Below are positions 7,731-16,049 of a DNA stretch of 48,222 nucleotides, one piece after another. Source of the DNA: JASGDC01 sp047606545 (GTDB lineage Bacteria > Actinomycetota > Actinomycetes > Actinomycetales > Micrococcaceae). The DNA lies in assembly GCA_047606545.1 (NCBI GenBank), contig JASGEI010000013.1, forward strand, positions 1 through 48,222, given 5' to 3'. The position numbers and the translations under genes are program-made. The notes beneath the pieces were generated by a model that worked only from the letters and a program-made list of their open reading frames with translations, did not search any database and had not been told where the DNA came from. How positions within the stretch are numbered: the first letter of the stretch is position 1; each line of letters starts with the position of its first letter.

Positions 7731-9923
7731 TTATTCCGTGCGATTTTGCTCAGGCTCTGTCAAAGTCCTTAACATAGGCAGTGTTGCATAAATTGCTATT
7801 GCTGCAACTAGCAAAGCACCTATTACAATCATAAAGTATGAGGGATGTAAGGATGCCGATAAGCTATTTGTTAAGCGACTAATAAAGGTATAACCCACGC
7901 CACAACCAACTGCTGAAGATAGTAGTGATACTGATAAGAGTGGAATATAAGACTCAATTAAAACTGTCTTATCCATTTGTTTTTCAGTCATACCACCTAA
8001 GCGTAATGTTGCAAAAGCGCGTTTACGTTCATAAAATCCACCAATAGTTGAGATTAATAAACTGGCAATTGCTACAAACAATGTAATGCCCATCCCAACA
8101 TAGGCAAGAGCTGCTAAGTCTCTAATAGCTGGATTAATAAGTGGTTTTTGCGCATTAGTACCACTGATTACAAAACTACCTGTTTGTTCGCCAACACTAC
8201 TCATACCTGCACTACCATTATTTGGTACTGCTGTGGCAACAAAACTACGTAACTTATCTAAGTCATCGTTTGATTTTAATTTAACAATGTAGTTTGTATC
8301 CCCTACTGCAGTGACATTAGGTACAATTTGTGGCTTATCTACAACTTTATTGGTAAAGTTTACAATTGCATAGCCTGTTTTCTCACCACAAGATAACTTA
8401 GTATACTCACTGGATACGGCACATGGTATTGCAGTACCTTTATTAGTTATTGTTATCGGCTGCACTGCAGTAATATAGTCCTGCTTTTGTAATTGTCTTT
8501 CAAAACCTGCTGGCAGCTGTGAATTAGCCACTAAAGCAGTGTCTCGTTTAAGTTGCGAAAAACCATTTCCATTTACTGAGTCAGCATTGAGACTATCCAT
8601 TCCACTTGTCGCAGTTAAATAGAAGCTACCAGCAAATAACGCTAGAACTACACCACTAACACTTCTAAATACTGGTTTAAATTGAGTCTCGATACGTTTA
8701 GTAGCAATTAGAGTAGTAGCGCCATTTGCTCTACTAGCCACTAATCTTGAGGTAAATCTAGTTAAGTACGGTCCAGCAAGTAGTAAACCAAACATTACCA
8801 GTATCACTGCCATCACTATAAAACCAATAGGCGCAACTGACTCCATATTCTTCCTAAGCCAATCTTGACCAGGACCAAGTAACCATAAGAACATACCAAG
8901 ACCAAAGATCAATGGGATAACTCGAATAATGCTAGGTTTTTTACTGCGAACTTGCTTTCGTGCAACTCCTAACGGTGAAATATTTACTTTACGCATCCCT
9001 TGCCAATTTGCTGATATTGACAAAAATAAAATCGATAGCACTATGCATAAATATTGAGATAATGTAATTTTTATATCACTTTCCCAAAAACGTAGACCAC
9101 TATATTGATAATTCTTTAACCATGGATGAATCAGGAAATACGCAACTGTACCTATTAAGATACCGACAAGTGTAGCCATTGAAGATTCAAATGCAATAGC
9201 TGAAGTAACCTGCTTTCTAGTGCCACCAATTAATCTAACAGTTGCATAACGCTGTTCACGTTGCACACTACCAATCTGCGTAGCAATCATCAAAAATACC
9301 ACTATAGGAGTAAACAAAATTGAGCCACCAATGATTATTGCAAGAAGTGATGTGCCACTTAGCAAAGGTGCTTTAACACCAGAACCACTAGTCTTATACA
9401 CACTCACAAAAGAGTCGGTACTAGCTTCTTGTGCTGTTACGCCTCTTATAACTGTTAAAGAATCTGGAGAAGCCACGTACTGTCTAGGCAACTCTCCTAG
9501 ATCCCTGTTACCAAAGCGAGAACCTATATTGTACTCTGGATGTTCCTGTATAGCTTTTTCTAAACCTGGTGATACATAGTATTCTCCTGGTTTAGGAGTT
9601 GGTAAATTAGGAATTTGTGGTGAATTAGCAGTTGTAGCATATAGTGAAATAACGTTAATATCATTATCTTGATACTGATCTAAATTACCACCAGAATCCA
9701 TTGACGCTCTAAGTGGTGTAACTCCAGAAATCACCGCCATATTATCTTGAGCAAATAGCTTAAAACGCCAAGTATCGTTAGTAGAACGTGAAGATAGCGC
9801 ATTTAATCCTGTTATGAACACCATAACCATTAACATTCCCAGTGCAACGGCTGCGCTAACTAACATTAACCGATTTCGATTGTTAGCTCCTGATTTTTTG
9901 AATAATAGCCAACTAATACGCAT
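7731..9923 (-). CDS. FtsX/MacB-type ABC transporter permease
   Basis: 730 residues with duplicated FtsX-like permease units. There is a membrane helix near the N terminus (residues about 21-43), a large extracytoplasmic domain (about 50-185), three helices around 190-310, then a second helix-loop-three-helix unit (about 335-720). The repeated motif ER/QR-x-ATVRLIGGTRKQV in the first half is echoed by KRAFATLRLGGMTEKQM in the second. It forms an exporter with the ATPase encoded just upstream, whose frame it overlaps by 11 bp. Substrate unknown; PadR-linked systems of this type often export peptides or drugs. Confidence 0.93.
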   Translation of the reverse strand: MRISWLLFKKSGANNRNRLMLVSAAVALGMLMVMVFITGLNALSSRSTNDTWRFKLFAQDNMAVISGVTPLRASMDSGGNLDQYQDNDINVISLYATTANSPQIPNLPTPKPGEYYVSPGLEKAIQEHPEYNIGSRFGNRDLGELPRQYVASPDSLTVIRGVTAQEASTDSFVSVYKTSGSGVKAPLLSGTSLLAIIIGGSILFTPIVVFLMIATQIGSVQREQRYATVRLIGGTRKQVTSAIAFESSMATLVGILIGTVAYFLIHPWLKNYQYSGLRFWESDIKITLSQYLCIVLSILFLSISANWQGMRKVNISPLGVARKQVRSKKPSIIRVIPLIFGLGMFLWLLGPGQDWLRKNMESVAPIGFIVMAVILVMFGLLLAGPYLTRFTSRLVASRANGATTLIATKRIETQFKPVFRSVSGVVLALFAGSFYLTATSGMDSLNADSVNGNGFSQLKRDTALVANSQLPAGFERQLQKQDYITAVQPITITNKGTAIPCAVSSEYTKLSCGEKTGYAIVNFTNKVVDKPQIVPNVTAVGDTNYIVKLKSNDDLDKLRSFVATAVPNNGSAGMSSVGEQTGSFVISGTNAQKPLINPAIRDLAALAYVGMGITLFVAIASLLISTIGGFYERKRAFATLRLGGMTEKQMDKTVLIESYIPLLSVSLLSSAVGCGVGYTFISRLTNSLSASLHPSYFMIVIGALLVAAIAIYATLPMLRTLTEPEQNRTE

Positions 9924-10593
9924 ATTGCCCAGCTCCTGAAAGTACCCCGTCGCGGACTATGATCTCCCGATCAGCATAAGCTGCAACACTAGGTTCGTGT
10001 GTAACCATAACTACTGTAGTTCCATGTTCTTTAACCATTTTGATAAATAGCTCCATTACATTTTCAGAACTAAGGCTGTCAAGGGAACCAGTTGGCTCAT
10101 CAGCAAATAAAATTTTTGGCTGCATTACCATTGCGCGAGCAATTGCTGCACGCTGAGCTTGACCACCTGAAATTTCACCTGGCAAACTATCATACTTATC
10201 GTCAAGTCCTACTTCGTCAAGCCACTTTCGCCCTTTTTCATAAGCAACATTTCTGCGTTCACCATCTAACAGCAAAGGTAATGCCACATTATCTAAGATT
10301 GTAAGTTCTGGAACTAATTGACTGAATTGAAATACAAAACCAAAAGCCGTGCGTCGCAAAATCGTACGCTGCTCATCGTTTAGTTTTGAAATATCCCTAC
10401 TTTCAAAACTAACTTCACCGGCATCAATGCTGATGATTGCAGCTAATGCGTGCAATAAGGTGGTTTTACCAGAACCACTTGGTCCCATCACTGCAAGTAC
10501 TTCACCTTGTTCAATATCAAGTGAAATACCTTTTAGTACTTGAGCTTCGCCAAAAGATTTCTTAATGTCTTTAGCACTGATTATTGCACTCAT
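9913..10593 (-). CDS. ABC transporter ATP-binding protein (MacB/LolD type)
   Basis: 226-residue ATPase. Walker A GPSGSGKT (37-44), Q-loop FQFSQLVP, signature ISGGQ (141-145, a conservative change from LSGGQ), Walker B ILFADE (161-166), D-loop SLD and H-loop VTHE are present. It pairs with the downstream permease (11-bp overlap) and overlaps the upstream PadR gene by 4 bp (ATGA), so the three form one translationally coupled operon. Location: cytoplasmic face of the membrane. Confidence 0.97.
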   Translation of the reverse strand: MSAIISAKDIKKSFGEAQVLKGISLDIEQGEVLAVMGPSGSGKTTLLHALAAIISIDAGEVSFESRDISKLNDEQRTILRRTAFGFVFQFSQLVPELTILDNVALPLLLDGERRNVAYEKGRKWLDEVGLDDKYDSLPGEISGGQAQRAAIARAMVMQPKILFADEPTGSLDSLSSENVMELFIKMVKEHGTTVVMVTHEPSVAAYADREIIVRDGVLSGAGQYAY

Positions 10594-11117
10594 AATGATA
10601 ACTCCTCTTTCAATGTAGTTAAACGCGAGCTAGTGAGATCAATCCAACGTAGATCTGCCTCTAAGTGAAATATTGCATGATCGATTAATAACTTATTGGC
10701 AAGATTTGATTCACGACGTTGCTTCGTCAATTCACGCATTCGCTGAATATGAGCACGACGCTGATTATCCAAAAAAGGTGCCGCATCACCATTTTCGATA
10801 ATTGCTAAGATAGTTTTCATATAAAGCGTGGCTTTTAATTGCGGTGACGGTGCTTCTGGAGTATTTAGCCAAGTACGTAACGCAAGTGCTCCCAATGGGG
10901 TAATTTTATATTTAACTCGCTCAGGTCCACCACTTACTTCTTTGTCCATAACCTCCGAAATTTTTTCATCACGTTTTAGTCGAGCAAGTGTCGAATAAAC
11001 CTGGCCTGGCAAAATTTTCTTATCTGCTCCAAAATAATTGTCATACAATTTCTTCAACTCGTAACCGTAGTTAGGAGTCTCTTTTAAAAATCCTAATAAT
11101 GCATATTGTGCGCTCAT
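10590..11117 (-). CDS. PadR-family transcriptional repressor
   Basis: 175 residues. The PadR winged helix (ALLGFLKETPNYGYELKKLY, then the wing around LARLKRDEKISEV) occupies residues 4-90, followed by the Vir_act_alpha_C helical dimerisation region. It is the first gene of the exporter operon. There is no Shine-Dalgarno: a -10 TATAGT ends 7 nt before ATG, so the mRNA is probably leaderless. A perfect dyad overlaps that -10, so the protein most likely represses its own operon and is released by the exported compound. Confidence 0.95.
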   Translation of the reverse strand: MSAQYALLGFLKETPNYGYELKKLYDNYFGADKKILPGQVYSTLARLKRDEKISEVMDKEVSGGPERVKYKITPLGALALRTWLNTPEAPSPQLKATLYMKTILAIIENGDAAPFLDNQRRAHIQRMRELTKQRRESNLANKLLIDHAIFHLEADLRWIDLTSSRLTTLKEELSL

Positions 11118-11124
11118 AAAAGCA

Positions 11125-11153
11125 ACTATACACTCAGTGTATAGTTTTGTAAA
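11125..11153 (-). promoter_or_regulatory. Promoter of the PadR-ABC operon with overlapping operator
   Basis: Minus strand: -35 TTTACA (11148-11153), 17-bp spacer, -10 TATAGT (11125-11130), then TGCTTTT and the ATG. The dyad ACTATACAC-N3-GTGTATAGT (11125-11145) is perfect and covers the -10 and most of the spacer. PadR boxes are usually such TATAC/GTATA-containing dyads. Confidence 0.75.
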
Positions 11154-11190
11154 ATCCTTGATATCTCAACGAAAAGCGGAATAACTATAA

Positions 11191-11223
11191 ATATATTGAA
11201 ATATATAAATGTATCTATATAAT
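11191..11223 (+). promoter_or_regulatory. Promoter of the arsR-type operon with overlapping dyad
   Basis: TTGAAA (11196-11201), 16-bp spacer, TATAAT (11218-11223), then 6 nt to the ATG at 11230, so the transcript is probably leaderless. The dyad ATATATT-GA-AATATAT (11191-11206) is centred on the -35 hexamer, where an ArsR-type repressor would block polymerase. Confidence 0.65.
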
Positions 11224-11229
11224 TAAAGT

Positions 11230-11514
11230 ATGGAACAAGAAATTAACGTCACTAATATCTTAAAAAGCCTTGCAGATGACACAAGATTAGATATTATTCG
11301 CAAGCTTGCACGAGATAAAGATGAAGTGACGAGCAGTGAAATTGTTATTGGGTGTGGCAACGCTTTGAACCTTTCTCAACCTACAATGAGCCACCACTTT
11401 AATAAGCTTGTCACAGCTCAAGTAGTGGTTGAACGTAAACAAGGAGTCACAAAATACTATCGACTTAACCACAAACTCTTAGCAAGTATCGGAATTGATG
11501 CCACTAAACTTTAG
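11230..11514 (+). CDS. ArsR-family winged-helix regulator
   Basis: 94 residues, compact ArsR fold. The recognition helix region reads LNLSQPTMSHHFNKL, followed by the wing VVVERKQGVTKYYRLN. The classical ELCVCDL metal site is missing; the region has a single Cys in VIGCGNAL, so metal sensing is not supported and a redox or small-molecule signal is possible. It heads a tight operon with the monooxygenase (15-bp gap) and reductase, which it presumably controls. Leaderless ATG start. Confidence 0.92.
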   Translation: MEQEINVTNILKSLADDTRLDIIRKLARDKDEVTSSEIVIGCGNALNLSQPTMSHHFNKLVTAQVVVERKQGVTKYYRLNHKLLASIGIDATKL

Positions 11515-11529
11515 GAAAGATTTATAACA

Positions 11530-12576
11530 ATGACAAATACTAATGAACAATATGAATTCGCCTTAGATACTTTTGGTGACTTAGCTTTGGATGATGAAGG
11601 AAAGCTGATGAGCTATGCCGAATCAATTCGGCTTGTAGTCAAAGAAGCTATTCTAGCTGACCGACTTGGCATTGATGCTATCGCACTGGGAGAACATCAT
11701 CGTGATGATTTTGCCATTTCCAGTCCTGAAATGGTGTTAGCTGGAATTGCTAGCAAAACCAAAAATATCAAGCTAGCTTCTGGGGTTACAGTACTAAGTT
11801 CTGATGATCCAGTACGGGTTTTTGAACGATTCTCCACCCTTGATGCTATTTCAAATGGTCGTGCTCAAGTAATCTTAGGCCGTGGCTCTTTTACGGAATC
11901 TTTCCCACTTTTTGGCTTTAATCTAACTGATTATGAAGAGCTATTTAATGAAAAGTTAGATTTATTCTCAAAACTATTAACTGAGAAGCCAGTTACCTGG
12001 AAAGGGCAGTTAAGAACTTCGTTACACAATGCTGATGTATTTCCAAAGACAGAATCTGGCAAGCTCAATACCTTGATTGGAGTCGGAGGTTCACCTAATT
12101 CAGTAGTAAGAGCAGCAGCTTATAATCTACCAGTAGTATTTGCAATTATTGGCGGCAACCCAGACCGCTTCAAAGCTTACACCACTTTATATCGCCGCGC
12201 TGCAGAGCAATACAGCAATCCGATTTACCCAGTAGCCGTACACTCACCTGGTTTTGTAGCAGAAAGTGATCAAGAAGCTATCGAACTTGCTTTTCCAAAC
12301 TTCAAAAAACAAATGGATCGTATTGGTAAAGAGCGTGGCTGGACACCAATGACAAAAGAGAGGTTTATGAACGAAGTAGAACACGGTTCATACTATATTG
12401 GCTCTCCAGAAACTGTGGCTAAGAAGATAGCTAATACCCTGCAAACTTTAGATGCACGCCGTTTTGATTTGGTTTATGGTTTTGGACAATTCCCAGCTGT
12501 TTCAAGGTTAAAAAACATTGAACTATACGGCAAGGAAGTTATTCCACGAGTTAAGGAAATCCTTAACGGAAAGTAA
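11530..12576 (+). CDS. Luciferase-like (LLM class) flavin-dependent monooxygenase
   Basis: 348 residues, TIM-barrel bacterial-luciferase fold. Characteristic stretches are LGIDAIALGEHHRDDFAISS (N-terminal, about residues 55-75), the flavin-pocket region LASGVTVLSSDDPVRVFER and GRAQVILGRGSFTESFPLFG. Such enzymes oxidise a small substrate using reduced flavin and oxygen. A Shine-Dalgarno AGGAAAG lies 8 nt upstream of ATG. The adjacent NAD(P)-binding protein is a plausible partner. Whether it uses FMN or F420 cannot be seen; FMN is more likely in corynebacteria. Confidence 0.92.
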   Translation: MTNTNEQYEFALDTFGDLALDDEGKLMSYAESIRLVVKEAILADRLGIDAIALGEHHRDDFAISSPEMVLAGIASKTKNIKLASGVTVLSSDDPVRVFERFSTLDAISNGRAQVILGRGSFTESFPLFGFNLTDYEELFNEKLDLFSKLLTEKPVTWKGQLRTSLHNADVFPKTESGKLNTLIGVGGSPNSVVRAAAYNLPVVFAIIGGNPDRFKAYTTLYRRAAEQYSNPIYPVAVHSPGFVAESDQEAIELAFPNFKKQMDRIGKERGWTPMTKERFMNEVEHGSYYIGSPETVAKKIANTLQTLDARRFDLVYGFGQFPAVSRLKNIELYGKEVIPRVKEILNGK

Positions 12577-12578
12577 TT

Positions 12579-13214
12579 ATGACTGTAATAAAAACTATTG
12601 GAATTTTAGGGGCCGGTAAACTTGGTATCACTTTAGCTGAACTTGCACTAAAAGCTGGCTATCAAGTTCATATTGCTGGCTCAGACGATCCAGCTAAAAT
12701 CGCATTAACAGTAGAAGTGCTAGCTCCTGGAGCAATTGCCACTACCAGTAAGGAAGTCTGCCAAAAATCTGATGTGATTATCTTGGCACTACCGCTTAGT
12801 AAATACAAGCAACTACCCCGTAAAGAACTTGCTGGAAAATTAGTCATTGATGCCATGAATTATTGGTGGGAAGTCGATGGTAAACGCGAAGACATTCTTC
12901 CAAATGACCTTTCCACTAGTGAAGCTGTGCAAGAATACTTGAGTTCTGCACACATGGTAAAAGCTTTTAACCACATGGGATACCACGACTTACATGATGA
13001 AGCTAGACCCGCTGGAGCTGCAGGCCAAAAAGCAATAGCAATTGCTGGCAATGACGAGCTTGATGTTGAAACAGTAGCTAGACTAATTGATAATTTTGGC
13101 TTTGATCCGTTAGTTATTGGTGACCTTGCAAGTGGTAAAAAATTAGAAACTGGAACTAAGGCCTTTGGGGCGAATTTGACTAGGAGCGAGTTGGAAGAAT
13201 TACTAAAAGACTAA
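12579..13214 (+). CDS. NAD(P)-binding reductase of the F420-dependent NADP oxidoreductase fold
   Basis: 211 residues. An N-terminal Rossmann motif GILGAGKLGITLAELALKAG binds NAD(P). The segments VIILALPLSKYKQLP, LVIDAMNYWW and AHMVKAFNHMGYHDL are typical of the NADP oxidoreductase coenzyme F420-dependent family. It starts 2 bp after the monooxygenase stop with GGAAAG as Shine-Dalgarno. It may supply reducing equivalents to the monooxygenase or reduce its product. Use of F420 itself is not implied by the fold. Confidence 0.88.
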   Translation: MTVIKTIGILGAGKLGITLAELALKAGYQVHIAGSDDPAKIALTVEVLAPGAIATTSKEVCQKSDVIILALPLSKYKQLPRKELAGKLVIDAMNYWWEVDGKREDILPNDLSTSEAVQEYLSSAHMVKAFNHMGYHDLHDEARPAGAAGQKAIAIAGNDELDVETVARLIDNFGFDPLVIGDLASGKKLETGTKAFGANLTRSELEELLKD

Positions 13215-13340
13215 AAAATTATTAGATATTTTTTAAGCACCTACTAGTCTCTTAAAAACTATATATGAGGCCCTTAAATTGGTTTTCTGTTTATCTAGAA
13301 CCCTCGCATGTAGCGAACTCGGCGACAATACGAAGAAAAG

Positions 13341-13358
13341 AGAAACATAGCTGTTTCT
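13341..13358 (-). terminator. Possible terminator of tRNA-Arg(CCT)
   Basis: A 7-bp stem AGAAACA/TGTTTCT with a 4-nt loop lies 16 nt past the tRNA 3' end. On the minus strand it is followed by a pyrimidine-rich TCTTTTCTTC stretch. Weak but suitably placed. Confidence 0.45.
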
Positions 13359-13374
13359 AATATCACACATTGAG

Positions 13375-13448
13375 TGCGCTTGGCGGGAATCGAACCCACG
13401 GCCTTCCCTTTAGGAGAGGGACGCTCTATCCTACTGAGCTACAAGCGC
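13375..13448 (-). tRNA. tRNA-Arg (anticodon CCT)
   Basis: Complete cloverleaf on the minus strand: acceptor GCGCTTG with CAAGCGC, D stem GCTC/GAGC, anticodon stem TCCCT/AGGGA with loop CTCCTAA, T arm GTGGG-TTCGAAT-CCCGC, discriminator A. CCA is not encoded. Reads AGG codons. Confidence 0.95.
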
Positions 13449-13631
13449 TAATTTCAGTAACTTTAGCATTATATCAGGCTTTAATCCTTGCCGAATGGGT
13501 GTACCTTAATTTTTTTCAAACATACTTTTACCCCTTATATGAGGAAAAAATTAAAATGCACTATAAGTAATCTTACTAGATTAATTGAAGTTAAAATTAT
13601 AGTTACAGCTAGATTAACTAAGGATTAAACC

Positions 13632-14483
13632 ATGTACCAGCCACCACTTTTAAATGGGCTACGACCAAGCAAGGTAATGGTTAGTAATACTGATAAAAGA
13701 ACTGTTGGCTCCTATCTAATAGCTAAATTTGGCTCACAGCCAAAGCCATTAAAGTTATTAGACGAGCAAGGTAATGATTTAACTTTAGATTCTGCATTAC
13801 CAAAGCTTATTTATGTTTATCGACAACCGTTCCCTGAAATACCGATACCATTTAAGTTTGAAATCCTATATGAGGATGAACAGCTACTTATTGTAGATAA
13901 GCCACATTTCCTAGCTACGATTCCCAGCGGGAAACATCTTCGTGAAACTGTAGTGACTCGACTTAGACTGCAAGGCTATGAAGATATTGCTCCCCTACAT
14001 AGATTGGATCGTTTAACTGCCGGAATAGTTGCGTTATCAAAACGACCTAAAGATCGTAGAGCTTACAGTATGCTTTTTCAAGATAAGCAGGTCACAAAAA
14101 CTTATGAAGCTTTGGCACCTAGTTCTAATCTAAGTCTTCCTTACACTATCGAAAACAGATTAGTTAAGACTAAAGCATCGTTACAAGCCCGAATAGTATC
14201 CGGTATCCCAAATAGTAAAACTGTCATAACTTCTTCAAATTCTTACGGTAATGGAATATCTCTATACCAGCTCAAACCCGTAACTGGTAAGTTCCACCAG
14301 TTACGAGCACATATGAACTCTATTGGTTTACCAATTATTAACGATTCTTATTATCCAAAAGTTTTATCTTTATCTGAAAAAGAGGATTACAACAGACCAC
14401 TAAAGTTACTGGCAAAAACTCTATCTTTCACTGATCCAATAACAGGAATTAATCATACTTTTACTTCAAAGATAAAGCTTTAA
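13632..14483 (+). CDS. RluA-family RNA pseudouridine synthase
   Basis: 283 residues. An N-terminal part of about 75 residues precedes the catalytic domain, which has the core LLIVDKPHFLATIPSG, the catalytic motif HRLDRLTAG with Asp126, and KLLAKTLSFTDPITG near the end. It isomerises uridine in rRNA or tRNA; the exact site cannot be assigned. Shine-Dalgarno AAGGA lies 8 nt before the ATG. A terminator and a large inverted repeat follow. Confidence 0.93.
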   Translation: MYQPPLLNGLRPSKVMVSNTDKRTVGSYLIAKFGSQPKPLKLLDEQGNDLTLDSALPKLIYVYRQPFPEIPIPFKFEILYEDEQLLIVDKPHFLATIPSGKHLRETVVTRLRLQGYEDIAPLHRLDRLTAGIVALSKRPKDRRAYSMLFQDKQVTKTYEALAPSSNLSLPYTIENRLVKTKASLQARIVSGIPNSKTVITSSNSYGNGISLYQLKPVTGKFHQLRAHMNSIGLPIINDSYYPKVLSLSEKEDYNRPLKLLAKTLSFTDPITGINHTFTSKIKL

Positions 14484-14492
14484 CCCCCTAAA

Positions 14493-14556
14493 AGTGGTAC
14501 TTATTTTCACAAATGATACCAGTATAAAAGTACCATTTGTGAAAATAAGTACCACT
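14493..14556. repeat. Perfect 23-bp inverted repeat with nested boxes
   Basis: Arms 14493-14515 and 14534-14556 are exact reverse complements, separated by 18 bases. The box AAGTACCA occurs at 14528-14535 and again at 14547-14554, 19 bp apart; both can pair with TGGTACTT at 14495-14502. No U-tract follows, and a conventional terminator lies just beyond, so this is a separate element. Its layout resembles those at 1898-1959 and 47863-47916. Confidence 0.7.
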
Positions 14557-14577
14557 AGCAATAAATATCCAGGCATT

Positions 14578-14617
14578 AAAAAAGCCATAACTTAGATAAA
14601 CTAAGCTATGGCTTTTT
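14578..14617. terminator. Bidirectional terminator between the pseudouridine synthase and NlpC/P60 genes
   Basis: Stem AAAAAGCCATA-a-CTTAG with CTAAG-c-TATGGCTTTTT and a 5-nt loop, flanked by A and T runs. It serves the convergent genes on both sides. Confidence 0.9.
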
Positions 14618-14668
14618 AGAAGACTTCCTTTTTAAAGGATTTTCGAACCTAATAGGTTCAAAACTTTA

Positions 14669-15667
14669 TTAGCTGAAGTGGTAGTAAGAAGTACCAGAAC
14701 CCCATGAAACAGGCTGTAGCATAACACCTTGTTCTGGGTTAGTAGCTGCATACATATTACCGTCACCAGCGTAAATACCAGCATGTGCAGAACCTGAGCC
14801 ACCATCTTCCTGGATTACTAGGTCACCAGAAACTGGGTTTGTAGTTAGAGTTGCACCGTTAGCTAACGCCCATGCAGCTTGGTCAGCTGGGTAACCTGTT
14901 GGCAACTCGATACCAACCTGATTGTAAACCATGCTAGTGAAACCAGTACAAGTACCAACAGCATAGTAGTCACTTCCAACATAACTAGCTGCAACACTAG
15001 CTGCATCACTAGAGCTGCCAGTTGTAGTAGTAGTGCCTGTAGTATCTGTACCAGTTGTTGTAGTTGTAGTAGTAGAGTCTGTTGTAGTACCAGTACCAGT
15101 AGTACTGTTAGTTGTAGTACCAGTAGTTGAGCTAGAATCTGTACCATTAGTTACAGTCTGCTTATTACCATTTGCATCATAGTACCAGTAAGAACCCCAA
15201 CCATTAGAAGCAGCTTGTTGAGCCCAGTAATCAGAAGAGTTTGAGTTGCTAGTGTCAGTACCTGTAGTTGAGTTATTAGTTGTAGTAGAAGCTGTGTTAG
15301 ATGAAGTGTTGCTAGAGTCACTACCATTAACAGTCTGCTTGTTACCATTTGCATCATAGTACCAGTATGATGACCAACCATTAGAAGAAGCTTGATTTTG
15401 CCAGTAAGAGTTACTGTAGTAATCATTATCATTTGCAGTTGCAGTAGCAGCGCTGTTTCCAGTTACAGCTGTGTAAGGAGTACGAGCTACGTTAAGTACC
15501 ACGTCTGAAGAAACGTTAACAACGTTTTGTGGAGCAACTTGTGCAGTGTTACCTACGTTTGCGTTTGTTGTAGCTGCCTCAGTAGCGTGTGCTGGCGCAG
15601 CAGCAGCGATACCTGCAGATGTAGCAGTTGCAAGAAGAACTAATTTGCGAACAGAGTTAGATTTCAT
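14669..15667 (-). CDS. Secreted NlpC/P60-type peptidoglycan hydrolase with repeat and Ser/Thr-rich linker
   Basis: 332 residues. A Sec signal peptide (RKLVLLATATSAGIAAAAP) has a likely cut after AHA at residue 28. Two near-identical repeats containing NGW-x-SYWYYDANGNKQTV lie at about 86-113 and 145-172. A Ser/Thr/Gly-rich linker fills about 114-144 and 173-220. The C-terminal 110 residues are NlpC/P60-like, with nucleophile Cys240 in GTCTGFTSMVYNQ and His295 in SAHAGIYAGDG. It likely cleaves peptide stems of peptidoglycan outside the cell. A c-di-AMP riboswitch and a leader of about 380 nt precede it. The repeat unit is not a cell-wall-binding module I recognise. Confidence 0.9.
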   Translation of the reverse strand: MKSNSVRKLVLLATATSAGIAAAAPAHATEAATTNANVGNTAQVAPQNVVNVSSDVVLNVARTPYTAVTGNSAATATANDNDYYSNSYWQNQASSNGWSSYWYYDANGNKQTVNGSDSSNTSSNTASTTTNNSTTGTDTSNSNSSDYWAQQAASNGWGSYWYYDANGNKQTVTNGTDSSSTTGTTTNSTTGTGTTTDSTTTTTTTGTDTTGTTTTTGSSSDAASVAASYVGSDYYAVGTCTGFTSMVYNQVGIELPTGYPADQAAWALANGATLTTNPVSGDLVIQEDGGSGSAHAGIYAGDGNMYAATNPEQGVMLQPVSWGSGTSYYHFS

Positions 15668-16049
15668 AACTTTATTACCAATTTTCTTTCTGAGTTAATT
15701 GTTTTGAAGCGCAAGACAATACTCGCTTCTTTCAGGAAAATGTGACGCACTAAGCGGTATCTTAAGCTTTACCCAAGATACTTAACTACATTTGCTTCAC
15801 AGCAGTGGTAGTTAATCACGGATTAACACACGTGCAATAAAGCATTGCACGTAAATCAAGGTAACCCTTGATTTCGATTTAAAACCATGTTTCTACAACA
15901 TTGTTTTCAATCTGGGAGTAATCGTTTTCCTCTTGAAGCAGAGAATGTATCTTTTTATATGCGCTTCCGTTACCAAAGTAATCAGAAGGAATTCAAACTT
16001 TATTCACAGCACAAGCTGCCAAAGTCTAAACGCGTGCATAAGACACGAT
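15668..16049 (-). promoter_or_regulatory. Structured leader between riboswitch and hydrolase start
   Basis: About 380 nt without convincing coding potential. In transcript order it holds hairpins at 15866-15874/15853-15861 (9 bp, perfect), 15844-15852/15830-15838 (9 bp, perfect), 15821-15827/15811-15817 (7 bp, perfect), 15775-15781/15757-15763 (7 bp) and 15724-15729/15706-15711 (6 bp). None has a clear U-tract, so the expression platform is not obvious. Confidence 0.55.

Noticed and set aside
13370..13570. Plus-strand frame starting MSALGGNRTHGLPF
   Set aside because: It is the antisense of tRNA-Arg, a familiar spurious annotation.
14493..14556. CRISPR-like or integron attC site
   Set aside because: There is one inverted repeat only, no spacer array, no cas or integrase gene, and no GTTRRRY core.
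14863..15432. Alternative-frame Leu- or Ser/Cys-rich proteins on both strands
   Set aside because: They are frame-shifted readings of the Thr/Ser-rich linker of the NlpC/P60 gene.
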